Source: Sphaerisporangium album
Lineage (GTDB): Bacteria > Actinomycetota > Actinomycetes > Streptosporangiales > Streptosporangiaceae
Assembly: GCF_003323745.1 (NCBI RefSeq)
Contig: NZ_QOIL01000008.1
Location: 124,001-188,000, forward strand
Reading direction: 5' to 3'
DNA length: 64,000 bases
This document shows, one piece after another, positions 35,510-44,077 of the stretch (positions are counted from its first letter, which is position 1; every line of letters begins with the position of its first letter). The position numbers were made by a program, and so were the translations under genes. Below the pieces are notes generated by a model, which worked only from the letters and a program-made list of their open reading frames with translations, was not told where the DNA came from and did not search any database.

Positions 35510-38407
35510 GTGGAATACCGGCTCCTCGGTCCCATGCGGGTCCGCGGCTCCACCGGCCAGGAGGTTTCCGTCGCCCGCCCGAAACACCGCCAGGTTCTCG
35601 CCGCGCTGCTCTCGGCCGCGGGCAGGGTCGTCACGACGGACCACCTCATGGGCCACCTGTGGGAGGGCTCGCCGCCCCCGTCGGCCCGGGGCAACCTCAA
35701 GACGTACGTCTCGGCGCTGCGCAGGCTGCTGTCGCCCGACGATCCCGCGTCCGCGCCGATCGAGACCGTCGGGGACGGCTACCGCATCGTCGTCCGGCCG
35801 GGCGAGCTCGACCTGCTGACGTTCACCGATCTGGTCGCACGGGGCCGCGAGGCGGGGAAGGCGGGCGACGTCCGTAAGGCCGGGGTGCTGTTCGAGCAGG
35901 CCCTGGACCTGTGGCGCGGCAAGGCGTTCGAGGACATCCCCGTCACCGTGCGGCTCGCCGAAACCGTCGCGCACTTCGAGGACGAGCGGGTCGGCGCCTT
36001 CGAGGACTGGATCGAGGCTCGGCTGGCGCTCGGCATGCACGCCGAGGTGATCGGCCGACTACGGCCCTGGCTGAGGGACCACCCTTTGAGGGAACGGCCG
36101 TGGGGCCAGATGATGCTCGCGCTGGCTCGCGACGGCAGGCGGGCCGACGCGCTGAGCACCTTCCAGGAGCTCAGGACGCGCCTCGTGGACGAACTCGGAG
36201 TCGAGCCCGGCTTCCCGCTCCAGGAACTGCACCGGCGCGTTCTGGCCGGGGACCCGGGCCTGTTCCCCGAGCCTCCTGCGCAGACGTCCGAGGGCTCCCG
36301 CGCCGCCGAGGGCGACCGTCCCGCCGCCCCGGCCGGTGACGAGGAAACGGTCACGGTCGTGCCGAGGGAGCTGCCGTCCAACATCCCCTTCTTCGTCGGC
36401 CGCCAGAAGGAGATCCGCAGACTGGAGTCCTGGCTGAACCCTCCGGGCGACGCGATTCCCACCCCTGTGGTCGCCATCTGCGGACCTCCCGGGGCCGGCA
36501 AGTCGGCGCTCGGGCTGCGCGTCGCCCATATGGTCGCCGGGCGGTTCCCCGACGGGCAGGTGTACGTGAACCTGCGCGGCGCCATGCCGGGCGTGCGGCG
36601 GCTCGACACCTCCGAGGTGCTCGGCCGCATCCTGCGCGCGTTCGGCATGCCCGGCCCGCGGGTGCCCACGGACGTCGACGAGGCCGCGGCGGCGCTGCGC
36701 ACCCTGCTGCACGGCAAGCGGGCGCTGATCCTCCTGGACGACGCCGCCTCGGTCGCCCAGGTGAGCCCGGTCGTTCCGACGACACCCGGGTCGGTCGTGC
36801 TGCTCACCTCGCGCGAGAGCTTCGCCTACCTGGCGCCCGCGTCGCAGGTCAACCTGGGCCGCATGTCCCATACGGAGGCTTCGACGATGCTCACCCGGCG
36901 GTTCACGTCGGGGGGTGTCGAGTTCACCGAGGAGTCCGTGCAGCGGCTGGTCGTCCTGTGCGACCGGCTCCCGCTCGCCCTTCATGTGGCCGGAGCCCGG
37001 CTGGCCAGCCGGGCGAGCTGGTCGGCGGACAACCTCATCGAGCGGCTGCACAACGAGGGCCGGCGTCTCGACGAGCTGCACACCGGGGAAAGCGGTGTCC
37101 GCGGCAGCATCGCGGTCAGCTACGCCGGGCTCGCCGAGAGCACGCAAGCGATCGACCGCGCGGCCGCCACTGCGTTCCGCCTGATCGGCACCATCCGCGT
37201 CCCCGAGCTCGGGGCGGAAGCCGTCGCCGCGCTGCTGGACGTGCCCGCCCGCGCGGCGGAGCAGGCGATCGAGCGGCTCGCCGACGCGAACCTCATCGAC
37301 AGCCCGGCCCCTGGTCGCTACACCATGCACGACCTGGTGAGGCTTTACGCGCAGGAACGCGCGGTGGACGCCGAGCCGCCCGAACGGCGGACGGAGGCCC
37401 TGCACCGCGTGCTCGGCTTTTTCATCGCCACGACGGTCAGGGCCGCCAGGCTCGTCGACCCTCATCGCGTGCACGCGAAGGCACCCGAGATCCCGCAGGC
37501 TCCGCTGCCGCTCGCGGACCGGGACGAGGCCGAGCGATGGCTGCACCGGGAACAGCCCAACATGCTGGCGCTGATCGGTCAGACCACGGACGCCGACGAC
37601 GTCACGGTCGGCCTCGCGGCGGCCCTCGCCCTGGCGATGCAGTGGCATCTGTACACCAACGGGTATCGCGAGGAGGGGTTGTCGCTCGGGCGCATGGCCT
37701 TGGCGACGACGCGGCGGTTCGGCGATCGGCGGAACGAGGCGCAGGCGCTGTCCATGATGTACTTCGCGTGCCGCCAACTGGGCCGCGTCGAAGAAGAGCT
37801 CACGTACATGTACACCGAGCTGGATCTGAGCCGCGAGTCCGGCGACTCGTTCGCCGAACTGCGGTCGCTCGGCAACATCGCCAGCCACCACATCGTCGGC
37901 GGGCGCAACGCCGAGGCGCTCGACTACGCCTGGCAGCAGCTTGCCGTCAGCCGGCGCGCGGGCTCGGCGGTCGGGGAGCGGTACGCCCTCATGATGGCCG
38001 GACAGGCGCAAACCGCCCTCGGAAGGTTCGAGGAGGCCATCATCGTGCTGAAGCAGGCGCTGGACATGGCGAGCGAGGTGGGGGACGCCCTGCACGAGGC
38101 GATGGCACATCGCCGCCTCGGGGTCGCCCACCTCCTGCGCGGGGAGGTCCTGACCGCCCGCGCCTTCCTCCTCGACGCGCTCAGTGCGTACGAGCGGACG
38201 TCATGGCATCCCGAACTATCCGGGACGCTGACCGCGCTCGCCCGGTGCAGCCGCCTGCTCGGAGACATGGAGCAGGCGTACGAATACATCACGGCCAGCC
38301 TGAAGACGGCCCTGTTGAGCAGCGACCCGGGAGACGAACGACGCGCCGTCGAAGAACAGGCCGAGATCTTCGCGGGTAGCAGGAAGAATTCCGTGAGCGG
38401 CCTGTGA
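35510..38407 (+). CDS. SARP/AfsR-family transcriptional regulator (wHTH-BTAD-NB-ARC-TPR)
   Basis: A 965-residue regulator. Residues 1 to about 95: OmpR-type winged helix (YRLLGPMRVRGSTGQEV, then RPKHRQVLAALLSAAGRVVT). About 100-245: BTAD domain (FEQALDLWRGKAFEDIP and ELRTRLVDELGVEPGFPLQ). About 295-620: NB-ARC ATPase with P-loop GPPGAGKSAL (residue 325 onward), Walker B ALILLDDAA and LCDRLPLALHVAGA. About 640-965: TPR repeats. This is the AfsR-like architecture that binds direct repeats in promoters and activates secondary metabolism in actinomycetes. GTG 35510 has GGAGG upstream. The nearest biosynthetic clusters are the RiPP-type cluster (3.6 kb left) and the fatty-acid-synthase-type cluster (about 7.4 kb right); which it controls is unknown. 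Confidence 0.93.
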   Translation: MEYRLLGPMRVRGSTGQEVSVARPKHRQVLAALLSAAGRVVTTDHLMGHLWEGSPPPSARGNLKTYVSALRRLLSPDDPASAPIETVGDGYRIVVRPGELDLLTFTDLVARGREAGKAGDVRKAGVLFEQALDLWRGKAFEDIPVTVRLAETVAHFEDERVGAFEDWIEARLALGMHAEVIGRLRPWLRDHPLRERPWGQMMLALARDGRRADALSTFQELRTRLVDELGVEPGFPLQELHRRVLAGDPGLFPEPPAQTSEGSRAAEGDRPAAPAGDEETVTVVPRELPSNIPFFVGRQKEIRRLESWLNPPGDAIPTPVVAICGPPGAGKSALGLRVAHMVAGRFPDGQVYVNLRGAMPGVRRLDTSEVLGRILRAFGMPGPRVPTDVDEAAAALRTLLHGKRALILLDDAASVAQVSPVVPTTPGSVVLLTSRESFAYLAPASQVNLGRMSHTEASTMLTRRFTSGGVEFTEESVQRLVVLCDRLPLALHVAGARLASRASWSADNLIERLHNEGRRLDELHTGESGVRGSIAVSYAGLAESTQAIDRAAATAFRLIGTIRVPELGAEAVAALLDVPARAAEQAIERLADANLIDSPAPGRYTMHDLVRLYAQERAVDAEPPERRTEALHRVLGFFIATTVRAARLVDPHRVHAKAPEIPQAPLPLADRDEAERWLHREQPNMLALIGQTTDADDVTVGLAAALALAMQWHLYTNGYREEGLSLGRMALATTRRFGDRRNEAQALSMMYFACRQLGRVEEELTYMYTELDLSRESGDSFAELRSLGNIASHHIVGGRNAEALDYAWQQLAVSRRAGSAVGERYALMMAGQAQTALGRFEEAIIVLKQALDMASEVGDALHEAMAHRRLGVAHLLRGEVLTARAFLLDALSAYERTSWHPELSGTLTALARCSRLLGDMEQAYEYITASLKTALLSSDPGDERRAVEEQAEIFAGSRKNSVSGL

Positions 38408-38462
38408 CCCACCGGCCGCCGGGCTCGCTGGCCTGGCCGCTCACCTCATCCGCTCGGCGCGC

Positions 38463-38813
38463 TCACGGCACCTCGACCTGCCAGAAGGCCCCGCATCCCT
38501 GCCCCCAGGCCCCGGCGGGTCGCTCGGGATGCGCGTGCCCGCACTCGCAGAAGGCCGTCGCCAGTTCCCGGGCCCCGGCGGGGGACGCCGGCCGGGGGCG
38601 CATGCTCGGATGGCGGGTGGCGGCATAAGTCCACGCGTAGGAGACGCGGACCTCGCAGCCCGGGCAGGTCCCGCTGAGCTCGATCCACCTCCCGTCCTCG
38701 GACGGCGTGACGGTGAACCCCGTCGTCACCAGCCCGTGGTCGACGAGCCGGTACGCCGCCGCGCGATGGCGCCCGGTGTGCGACGGCCCCGAGGGGCCGG
38801 AGGTCTCACTCAC
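38463..38813 (-). CDS. hypothetical protein with zinc-ribbon-like Cys pairs
   Basis: A 116-residue protein of unknown function. It has CPGCEVRVSYAW near residue 50 and CECGHAHPE near residue 89, a C-x2-C ... C-x-C-x-H pattern suggesting a bound zinc. The tail GAWGQGCGAFWQVEVP is compact and hydrophobic. The N-terminal 15 residues are Ser/Gly-rich. GTG 38813 is chosen because GAGGAG lies seven bases upstream; an ATG just before it leads to an immediate stop. It is convergent with the SARP gene (55-bp gap). The coding bias is typical of a real gene. Confidence 0.6.
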   Translation of the reverse strand: MSETSGPSGPSHTGRHRAAAYRLVDHGLVTTGFTVTPSEDGRWIELSGTCPGCEVRVSYAWTYAATRHPSMRPRPASPAGARELATAFCECGHAHPERPAGAWGQGCGAFWQVEVP

Positions 38814-39023
38814 GCGTCATCTCCTCGGTCATCCGAAACCCCGGTCCTTCTTGGTCTGATAAACCCGAAAACGGTGCATTTCACCGCAGGCTTCCATCTG
38901 ACCTTTAGTTGGTTTGCCGCTATTGTCCGGTACGCGGAATGCCGCCCTACGGTCCGTCGTGAACCGTCCCGGCCATCAATGGGCGATTCAGTATGTTGCC
39001 ATGGAGGCATAAAGCGGGGAAGT

Positions 39024-39338
39024 TCATTCTTCCGCCTCCATATCGTTTCCTGGCGGACCGCTCGGCCGTGACTTTCGTCCCCCCGCGGGCGGCCTGATCA
39101 CGCCCTGGAAGACGGCCGCCGCGCCCGCCAGGGGGGCGAGGAAGTGCTCGGGGGACAGGGGGGACGGCGGGTCGAGCAGCAGGCGGATCGCCCCTGCCAG
39201 CAGGACCAGCCAGCCGACGATCATCACGAGCTGGCGCAGCAGGCTGGAGGTGTGCCGGAGCAGGCCCGTCGTCGCGCGGACCACCGTGGAGGCGTCCTCC
39301 AGGCGACGCACCAGCTTGTACCGCTTCGACCTGGCCAC
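39024..39338 (-). CDS. small hypothetical membrane protein
   Basis: A 104-residue protein. A basic, helical N-terminus (RSKRYKLVRRLEDAS, then RHTSSLLRQ) is followed by a membrane helix (LVMIVGWLVLLAGAIRLLL) and possibly a second hydrophobic helix (HFLAPLAGAAAVFQGVI). No family recognised. GTG 39338 is preferred because GGGAGGTGG ends five bases before it; GTG 39347 would place the Shine-Dalgarno against the start. The palindrome GATCAATTGATC (39361-39372) is just upstream. Confidence 0.5.
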   Translation of the reverse strand: MARSKRYKLVRRLEDASTVVRATTGLLRHTSSLLRQLVMIVGWLVLLAGAIRLLLDPPSPLSPEHFLAPLAGAAAVFQGVIRPPAGGRKSRPSGPPGNDMEAEE

Positions 39339-39525
39339 GCGGTCCACCTCCCACCAAAAAGATCAATTGATCGATCGGCGGGCTCGCTAGCGCAAGCAGT
39401 ATCAACTTCTCGGTGGCCTCGCAATGAGGACTGGCGGATGATGGCCATTTCTTCGAAGACGTGTTCGAATCATGGCGTGGAAGAAGCTGTCGATGGACTT
39501 ATGCGGGCGCGGCTACGCTGCGGGC

Positions 39526-40317
39526 ATGCACGCCTCTCCGCCGCCCCCGGCCACCGTCGCCGCGCCCGCGTTCACGCCCCGGCTGATCCGCATGGAGATC
39601 ATCGTGGTCTTCGCGGTGTCGCTCGGCGCCAGTGGCCTGCGCGCGCTGGTGTCCCTGGTCGGCTCGCTGACGGCCCCCAGGGCGCTGAGCGGGCAGCAGG
39701 CCGTCCTCGTCGGCACGAGGGCGCCCGGCCGGCCGTGGTTCGACCTGGCCCTCCAACTCGTCGACCTCGCCCTCGACCTGGCGCCCGTCGCCCTCGTGGC
39801 CTACCTGCTCGCGCGCTCCGCCGGGTCGCTGCGGACCATCGGCGTGGACGCCCGCGAACCGGGCCGTGACGCGCTACGCGGCGCCCTCCTCGCGGCCGTG
39901 GTCGGCGGCACGGGGCTGGTCTTCTACCTCATCGCCTTCGGCGCGGGCGTCAACCTCGACGTCGTGCCGGACGCGCTGCCCGACACGTGGTGGCGCGTCC
40001 CCGTCCTGCTGCTCGCGGCGGCGCAGAACGGCGTGCTGGAGGAGGTCATCGTCGCCGGATACCTGCTGCACCGGCTGGCCGGGCTCGGCTGGCGGCCGTG
40101 GCACGCCGTCGCGGTGTCGTCGCTGATCCGCGGCTCCTATCACCTTTACCAGGGTTTCGGCGGGTTCGTCGGCAACGTCGCGATGGGCCTGTTGTTCGGG
40201 CGCCTGTACCAGAAATGGGGACGGGCGATGCCGCTGATCGTCGCGCACACGCTGATCGACGCCGTCGCCTTCGTCGGATATGGCCTTCTGCGCGGCCGGG
40301 TCTCCTGGCTGCCGTAA
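39526..40317 (+). CDS. CPBP-family intramembrane protease (CAAX protease-like)
   Basis: A 263-residue membrane protein with about eight hydrophobic helices and the CPBP/Abi motifs: LEEVIVAGYLLHRL (paired glutamates of motif 1), RGSYHLYQGFGGF (motif 2 His) and VAHTLIDAVAF (motif 3 His). These residues form the metal-dependent active site of CAAX-type intramembrane proteases; physiological substrates in actinomycetes are mostly unknown. I start at ATG 39526 (MHASPPPP): TACGCT lies seven bases upstream, fitting a leaderless transcript; an upstream in-frame ATG (39472) adds 18 residues without family similarity. The last codons and stop are partly repeated 27 bp downstream. Confidence 0.85.
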   Translation: MHASPPPPATVAAPAFTPRLIRMEIIVVFAVSLGASGLRALVSLVGSLTAPRALSGQQAVLVGTRAPGRPWFDLALQLVDLALDLAPVALVAYLLARSAGSLRTIGVDAREPGRDALRGALLAAVVGGTGLVFYLIAFGAGVNLDVVPDALPDTWWRVPVLLLAAAQNGVLEEVIVAGYLLHRLAGLGWRPWHAVAVSSLIRGSYHLYQGFGGFVGNVAMGLLFGRLYQKWGRAMPLIVAHTLIDAVAFVGYGLLRGRVSWLP

Positions 40318-40347
40318 AGCCGGTGTGTCTCCTGGTTGCCGTAAAGG
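40300..40347 (+). repeat. direct repeat duplicating the end of the CPBP gene
   Basis: GTCTCCTGGCTGCCGTAAAG (40300-40319) is followed 27 bp later by GTCTCCTGGTTGCCGTAAAG (40327-40346), one mismatch. The copies cover the final codons and stop of the protease gene, suggesting a small tandem duplication. Confidence 0.85.
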
Positions 40348-40384
40348 CTTGCTCTCCGTCGTAACGACCTGTACCTCACGGTTA

Positions 40385-40409
40385 CCCTGACCGGTCCTGT
40401 CGGTCAGGG
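40385..40409 (+). terminator. 9-bp perfect inverted repeat between CPBP and deacetylase genes
   Basis: CCCTGACCG (40385-40393) and CGGTCAGGG (40401-40409) with a 7-base loop, 67 bp after the protease stop and 26 bp before the deacetylase start. It may terminate the protease transcript or act as an operator or leader structure for the deacetylase gene. Confidence 0.5.
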
Positions 40410-40435
40410 CAATTCCGGTGATAGGTGAGTACGGT

Positions 40436-41251
40436 GTGACCGTGGAGGACAGCGAGGTCGGCCGCCGCCGTGCCCTGCGGGCTCTCGGCGCGTTGACACT
40501 CGCTTCCCTGATCGTGGGCGACGCGGTGAGGACGCCGCCCGCCGGCGCGCCCGTCGCCGGACGGACGTCGGCGCGTAAGCCCGTGGTGAGACACCCGCAT
40601 GCCGCGACGCCGCCGCACTCAGGGTGGCCGTCGTCGCACCTGAAGGCCCGCCACCAGCCCGTACGCAGCCTGATCGACCTCGCGCCCGCCGCGCCGGGCA
40701 ACGCCATCGCGCTGACCATCGACGACGGGCCCCACCCCGAGTGGACGCCGAAGATGCTCGACCTGCTGGACGAGCACGACGTGCGGGCGACGTTCTCGCT
40801 CATCGGCATCCAGGTGAAGCGCTATCCCCGGCTGGCCGAGCGCATCGTCCGGGCGGGTCACCAGCTCTGCAACCACACCATGCACCACCCGATCCCGTTC
40901 AACCGCCTCCCGGCCAGGCGCGTCACGTCCGAGATCGTGGAGGCGCAGGGGCGCATCTCGGACGCCACCGGCGTGGCCGCGCGGTTCTTCCGCTCGCCGG
41001 GCGGCTCGTGGTCGCGCCGGGTCGTCCACACAGCGGACGAGCACGGCATGATCCCGATCGACTGGAACGTCGACCCGCGCGACTGGTCGCGTCCGGGCAC
41101 GCGGCGCATCGCGCAGAGCATGCTGGCCTGCCGGCCGGGCGCGATCCTGCTGTGCCACGACGGTGGCGGTGACCGCTCCGAGACCCTGAAGGCCCTGCGC
41201 ACGGTGATCCCCCGGCTGAAGCGCCGCGGGCTCACGTTCGTCGCGCTCTGA
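40436..41251 (+). CDS. exported polysaccharide deacetylase (NodB/CE4)
   Basis: A 271-residue carbohydrate esterase family 4 protein, expected to remove acetyl groups from peptidoglycan, chitin oligomers or another surface polymer. All five CE4 motifs are visible: TIDDGPH, HTMHH (with the His metal ligands), RSPGGSWS, DWNVDPRDW and LLCHDGG. The N-terminus (RRRALRALGALTLASLIVG) looks like a twin-arginine signal. A Pro/His-rich linker of about 40 residues follows. GTG 40436 has AGGTGAG six bases upstream; GTG 40418 and GTG 40442 are alternatives. A 9-bp hairpin precedes the gene. Confidence 0.9.
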   Translation: MTVEDSEVGRRRALRALGALTLASLIVGDAVRTPPAGAPVAGRTSARKPVVRHPHAATPPHSGWPSSHLKARHQPVRSLIDLAPAAPGNAIALTIDDGPHPEWTPKMLDLLDEHDVRATFSLIGIQVKRYPRLAERIVRAGHQLCNHTMHHPIPFNRLPARRVTSEIVEAQGRISDATGVAARFFRSPGGSWSRRVVHTADEHGMIPIDWNVDPRDWSRPGTRRIAQSMLACRPGAILLCHDGGGDRSETLKALRTVIPRLKRRGLTFVAL

Positions 41252-41353
41252 GGCTCTTCCCGCTGATCAGGGCGGTACCGGTTCCCAGCTCGCAACCGAC
41301 GGAGCGGCGCCCGCCTCGCGGTCGTGAGCGCACAACCGTTCGCTTTCTGGAGC

Positions 41354-42292
41354 TCAGAGCCGCCGCAGCAGCGCCTGCTTGGCGGTCGTGAACTCCTCCT
41401 CGGTGAGCACCCCGTCGCGGTGCAGCTCGCCCAGCTCGCGCAGGCGGCGCAGCAGCGCGTCGGCGTCGCTCCCGCCGTCGCCGGCCGTCGCGTCGCCGGA
41501 CCTCGCCGGCCCCGGACCCACCGCGCGCGGACCGTCGGACGGCGCGGCGTCCGTGGGCGCGGCGTCGTGCACGGGCGCGTCCGAGGGGGCCAGCGGGTGC
41601 GGCAGCCGCGCGAAGATCGCCGCGATCAGCATGGCGAACGTCCGCGTCTCCTTGTCCATGCCCCACAGCACCAGGCACGACGGGTCGTGCTTGGGCGGCT
41701 GCCTGGTCGTCACGCCCCGGAGGCGGAAGCGGATGTGCCCGTTCTCCAGCCCGGCGGCGGGCGTCCAGTCGACGCCCTCCAGGTCCTTCAGCGGGAGGAT
41801 CTGCGGCCCGGCCGACCGCTTGCCCGTCTCGGTCGCCCAGTTCCAGTCCAGGCGGATCGACGCGCCGTCGAACGTCGCGGTGCCGTCGCCCGCCGAGGCC
41901 GTCAGGGGAACCGCCGGGCCGGGCAGCAGGTAGTGGTCGCAGGGTCCCTCCGGCACCCGCTCGATCACCAGCGCGTTGCGCACCTCGTCGGCGAAGTACT
42001 CGGCGACGCCCGTGCGGTCCTGGTCGACGGCGAGCTGGTAGGGGTCGGCGGAGTCGGGGACGCGCCCGCGCGCGGCCTGCTCGAACGGGTCGGCGCCCTC
42101 GCGTAGCCGCAGCTTCAGCCGTCCGCCCTTGCGCCCCGGCTCGTACGCGATGCCCGCCACCGCCATGATCGGCACCGACCGCTCGCCCACGAGCTGCCGC
42201 AGCTTGTGCACATGCCGGTCGCGGGACGGGACGATCCGGATGGTGTCGCCGTCGAACGTCCATGTCCCGTCGCGCACCAAGACCTCCGCCAT
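41354..42292 (-). CDS. DUF4429 protein with C-terminal SHOCT domain
   Basis: A 312-residue cytoplasmic protein. Two tandem DUF4429 (PH-like) units are visible: GTWTFDGDTIRIVPSRDRHV near the start and GTATFDGASIRLDWNWAT around residue 138. A Pro/Ala/Asp-rich linker follows (about 235-275), then a SHOCT motif at the end (LRELGELHRDGVLTEEEFTT, then AKQALLRRL). SHOCT segments are short helical oligomerisation modules often found at the ends of membrane-associated or stress proteins. Function unknown. ATG 42292 lacks a strong ribosome-binding site. It is convergent with the deacetylase gene. Confidence 0.85.
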   Translation of the reverse strand: MAEVLVRDGTWTFDGDTIRIVPSRDRHVHKLRQLVGERSVPIMAVAGIAYEPGRKGGRLKLRLREGADPFEQAARGRVPDSADPYQLAVDQDRTGVAEYFADEVRNALVIERVPEGPCDHYLLPGPAVPLTASAGDGTATFDGASIRLDWNWATETGKRSAGPQILPLKDLEGVDWTPAAGLENGHIRFRLRGVTTRQPPKHDPSCLVLWGMDKETRTFAMLIAAIFARLPHPLAPSDAPVHDAAPTDAAPSDGPRAVGPGPARSGDATAGDGGSDADALLRRLRELGELHRDGVLTEEEFTTAKQALLRRL

Positions 42293-42436
42293 ACCGGGAT
42301 CTTACGAGCCGGCCCGGCCCGCCGGGCGCGAGGAGACGCCGCGATTTTCCGGCCGCCGGGCGTCACGGCGGCCCGTCCCCGTCAGCCGGACGCGGGACGC
42401 CGGCGCAGCGGTCTACGGGTCCATGGTGATCGCGTT

Positions 42437-43147
42437 CTACGGGGCCGTGGGTGTCAGGATCGTGCGGACGACGGTGGCGGTGTCGCCGAGGTCGTCCAGG
42501 ACCAGTTCGGCGCCCGCCTCCAGCAGCGTCTTCCTGTCGCTCGCGCCGGTCGCGACCGCGACCACCCGGGCCCCGCCCACGTGGCCGGCCTGCACGTCAT
42601 GGCGCGTGTCGCCGATCAGCACGGTGTTCTCGCGGCCGAACTTCTGGCCGTAGACGTCGGCCGCGCGCCTCTGCGCGAGCCGTACCAGCTCGGCGCGGTC
42701 CTCGTGGTCCATGCCGAAGGCCCCCACCCGCATGTCCACGAAACGGCCGAGGTCGAACGCGGCGAGCTTGCCGACCGCGATCGGCTCCATGTTGCCGGTC
42801 AGCACCGACTGCACCACGTCGTCCCGCCCGGCCAGCGCCTCCAGCGCCTCGCGGGCGCCCGGCAGCACGTGCCCGTTCTCGCGCACCGCCGCCTCGTACG
42901 CCGCGAACGCCTCGGCCAGCGCCGCGCCGAACGCGCGCAGCAGGTCGGGGGACGCCTCGATGCCGTGCATGCGCAGGGTGTCGACGGTGATCGCCCAGTC
43001 GGTCCGCCCGGCCATCTCGGCGACCCGCTCCAGCGGGCGGCTGGCCACCACCTGGAAGGCGTCGGCGTACGCGCGACGGCCCATGCCGGCGGTGTTCACC
43101 AGCGTGTGGTCGATGTCCCACAGGACGAGGGTGCGCGCGATGGTCAT
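42437..43147 (-). CDS. HAD-family hydrolase, phosphoglycolate-phosphatase-like
   Basis: A 236-residue haloacid-dehalogenase-superfamily phosphatase. Motif I VLWDIDHTLVNT (nucleophile and acid Asp), a helical cap (about 25-95), motif II SVLTGNMEP, a Lys in the GQKFG region and motif IV VLIGDTRHDVQAG are all in place. The layout is that of Gph/PpaX-type phosphatases acting on small phosphorylated metabolites; substrate unknown. ATG 43147 is followed immediately by the conserved fold. The gap to the upstream small gene is 64 bp, so the two may be co-transcribed. Confidence 0.88.
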   Translation of the reverse strand: MTIARTLVLWDIDHTLVNTAGMGRRAYADAFQVVASRPLERVAEMAGRTDWAITVDTLRMHGIEASPDLLRAFGAALAEAFAAYEAAVRENGHVLPGAREALEALAGRDDVVQSVLTGNMEPIAVGKLAAFDLGRFVDMRVGAFGMDHEDRAELVRLAQRRAADVYGQKFGRENTVLIGDTRHDVQAGHVGGARVVAVATGASDRKTLLEAGAELVLDDLGDTATVVRTILTPTAP

Positions 43148-43211
43148 CGCCCGAGCATACGTAACCGGCCGCGACGCCCGTCGTCAGGCGTCGCGGGACG
43201 AGGCCCTCGCG

Positions 43212-43577
43212 TCAGCCGTTGGCGCCGACCGGCTGACGGCGGAGCTGCTGCTGCGGGTCCATGTGGCCCGGGGCGGCTCGGAGGGGGTCCTGGGCCGGAG
43301 GCTCCTGCCGCGATCCCGGGTTGCCTTCCGCGCGCGGCGCCGTCCCCTGCATGCGGTGGACCGCGGCCTCCAGCTCCTCGATGGTGTCGGCCTCGGGCAT
43401 CCGCGTCCCGGCCGGCACGGCCGAGCGGGGCATCGCCCAGAAGCGCCGGGTGTGCTCGCCGTACCAGACGGTCCATCCGGGCAGGCGCGCCGCCAGCGCG
43501 CGCGCCGCCGCCTTGCCGGCCGCGGTGGTGTTCGCGGTATCGGTGCCGGCGGTGTTGTCGGCGATCTCGTTCGTCAT
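43212..43577 (-). CDS. small hypothetical protein
   Basis: A 121-residue protein of unknown function. The central part (WTVWYGEHTRRFWAMPR, then ADTIEELEAAVHRM) has the look of a short actinomycete protein that predicts as alpha+beta; the N-terminus is Thr/Ala-rich and the C-terminus is Gln/Pro-rich and disordered. ATG 43577 is chosen because GGAAGAGG lies upstream; the frame is open 31 codons further without similarity. It diverges from the glutamine synthetase gene across a 500-bp gap. Confidence 0.6.
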   Translation of the reverse strand: MTNEIADNTAGTDTANTTAAGKAAARALAARLPGWTVWYGEHTRRFWAMPRSAVPAGTRMPEADTIEELEAAVHRMQGTAPRAEGNPGSRQEPPAQDPLRAAPGHMDPQQQLRRQPVGANG

Positions 43578-44077
43578 CACGACCCTCTTCCGTGGTGCAA
43601 TCCGTCGTTCGGCCAGGTCTGCCGCCGTCACTCGGTAGGCGTGTCTCGCAGGCGATCCCGCAGTGGGCACGACCTTCCATACGGACGGTCAACGGTCGGC
43701 TCGAACTCGACCGGACTGCCCGGATTAGCGCAGTGGAAACCCCCCGGGTCCAACGGTACGGGGTAAATGCCACATTTGGCGGCGGGAACGATCGTGAAAA
43801 TTCGCGCCGATTTCCTCGATCTTGGACGACCGTCATGAATGGCGGCCCCGCCTGTACTCACCTGTCACAAGGGTGAACTGTGATATTGATCACCGCATTC
43901 GCTCGTGCGGCCGATCGCCCCACCGCATCGTCGTCGGCCGGGCGCCGTCCCCGCGCCCGGGAAGCGTGCTACCGCGTCAACTCTGTCCACTGTGTCCACC
44001 GGGGGAGGCGAACCCGACGTGGCCGATCGCGGCCGGGCGTGTCGACGCGACGGGGCGGGGGCGGAGAAGATGGCAGG
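43578..44077. promoter_or_regulatory. 500-bp divergent region before the glutamine-synthetase-like gene
   Basis: Contains an AT-richer core (about 43750-43900) with a Crp/GlxR-like site (43879-43894) and a nearby TCACC/GGTGA dyad (about 43858-43876). It is expected to hold promoters for genes on both sides. No convincing gene: the frame upstream of GTG 44078 is open but lacks similarity. Confidence 0.5.
43879..43894. promoter_or_regulatory. Crp/GlxR-type binding site candidate
   Basis: TGTGATATTGATCACC matches the TGTGA-N6-TCACA consensus of Crp-family regulators (one mismatch at the end). It lies in the AT-rich part of the divergent region, about 185 bp upstream of the glutamine-synthetase-like gene. 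In actinobacteria such regulators control carbon and nitrogen genes, including glutamine synthetase. Confidence 0.5.

Noticed and set aside
39361-39372. GATCAATTGATC palindrome as a regulatory site
   Set aside because: Short palindromes built from GATC arise readily; no supporting context beyond lying upstream of a small hypothetical gene.
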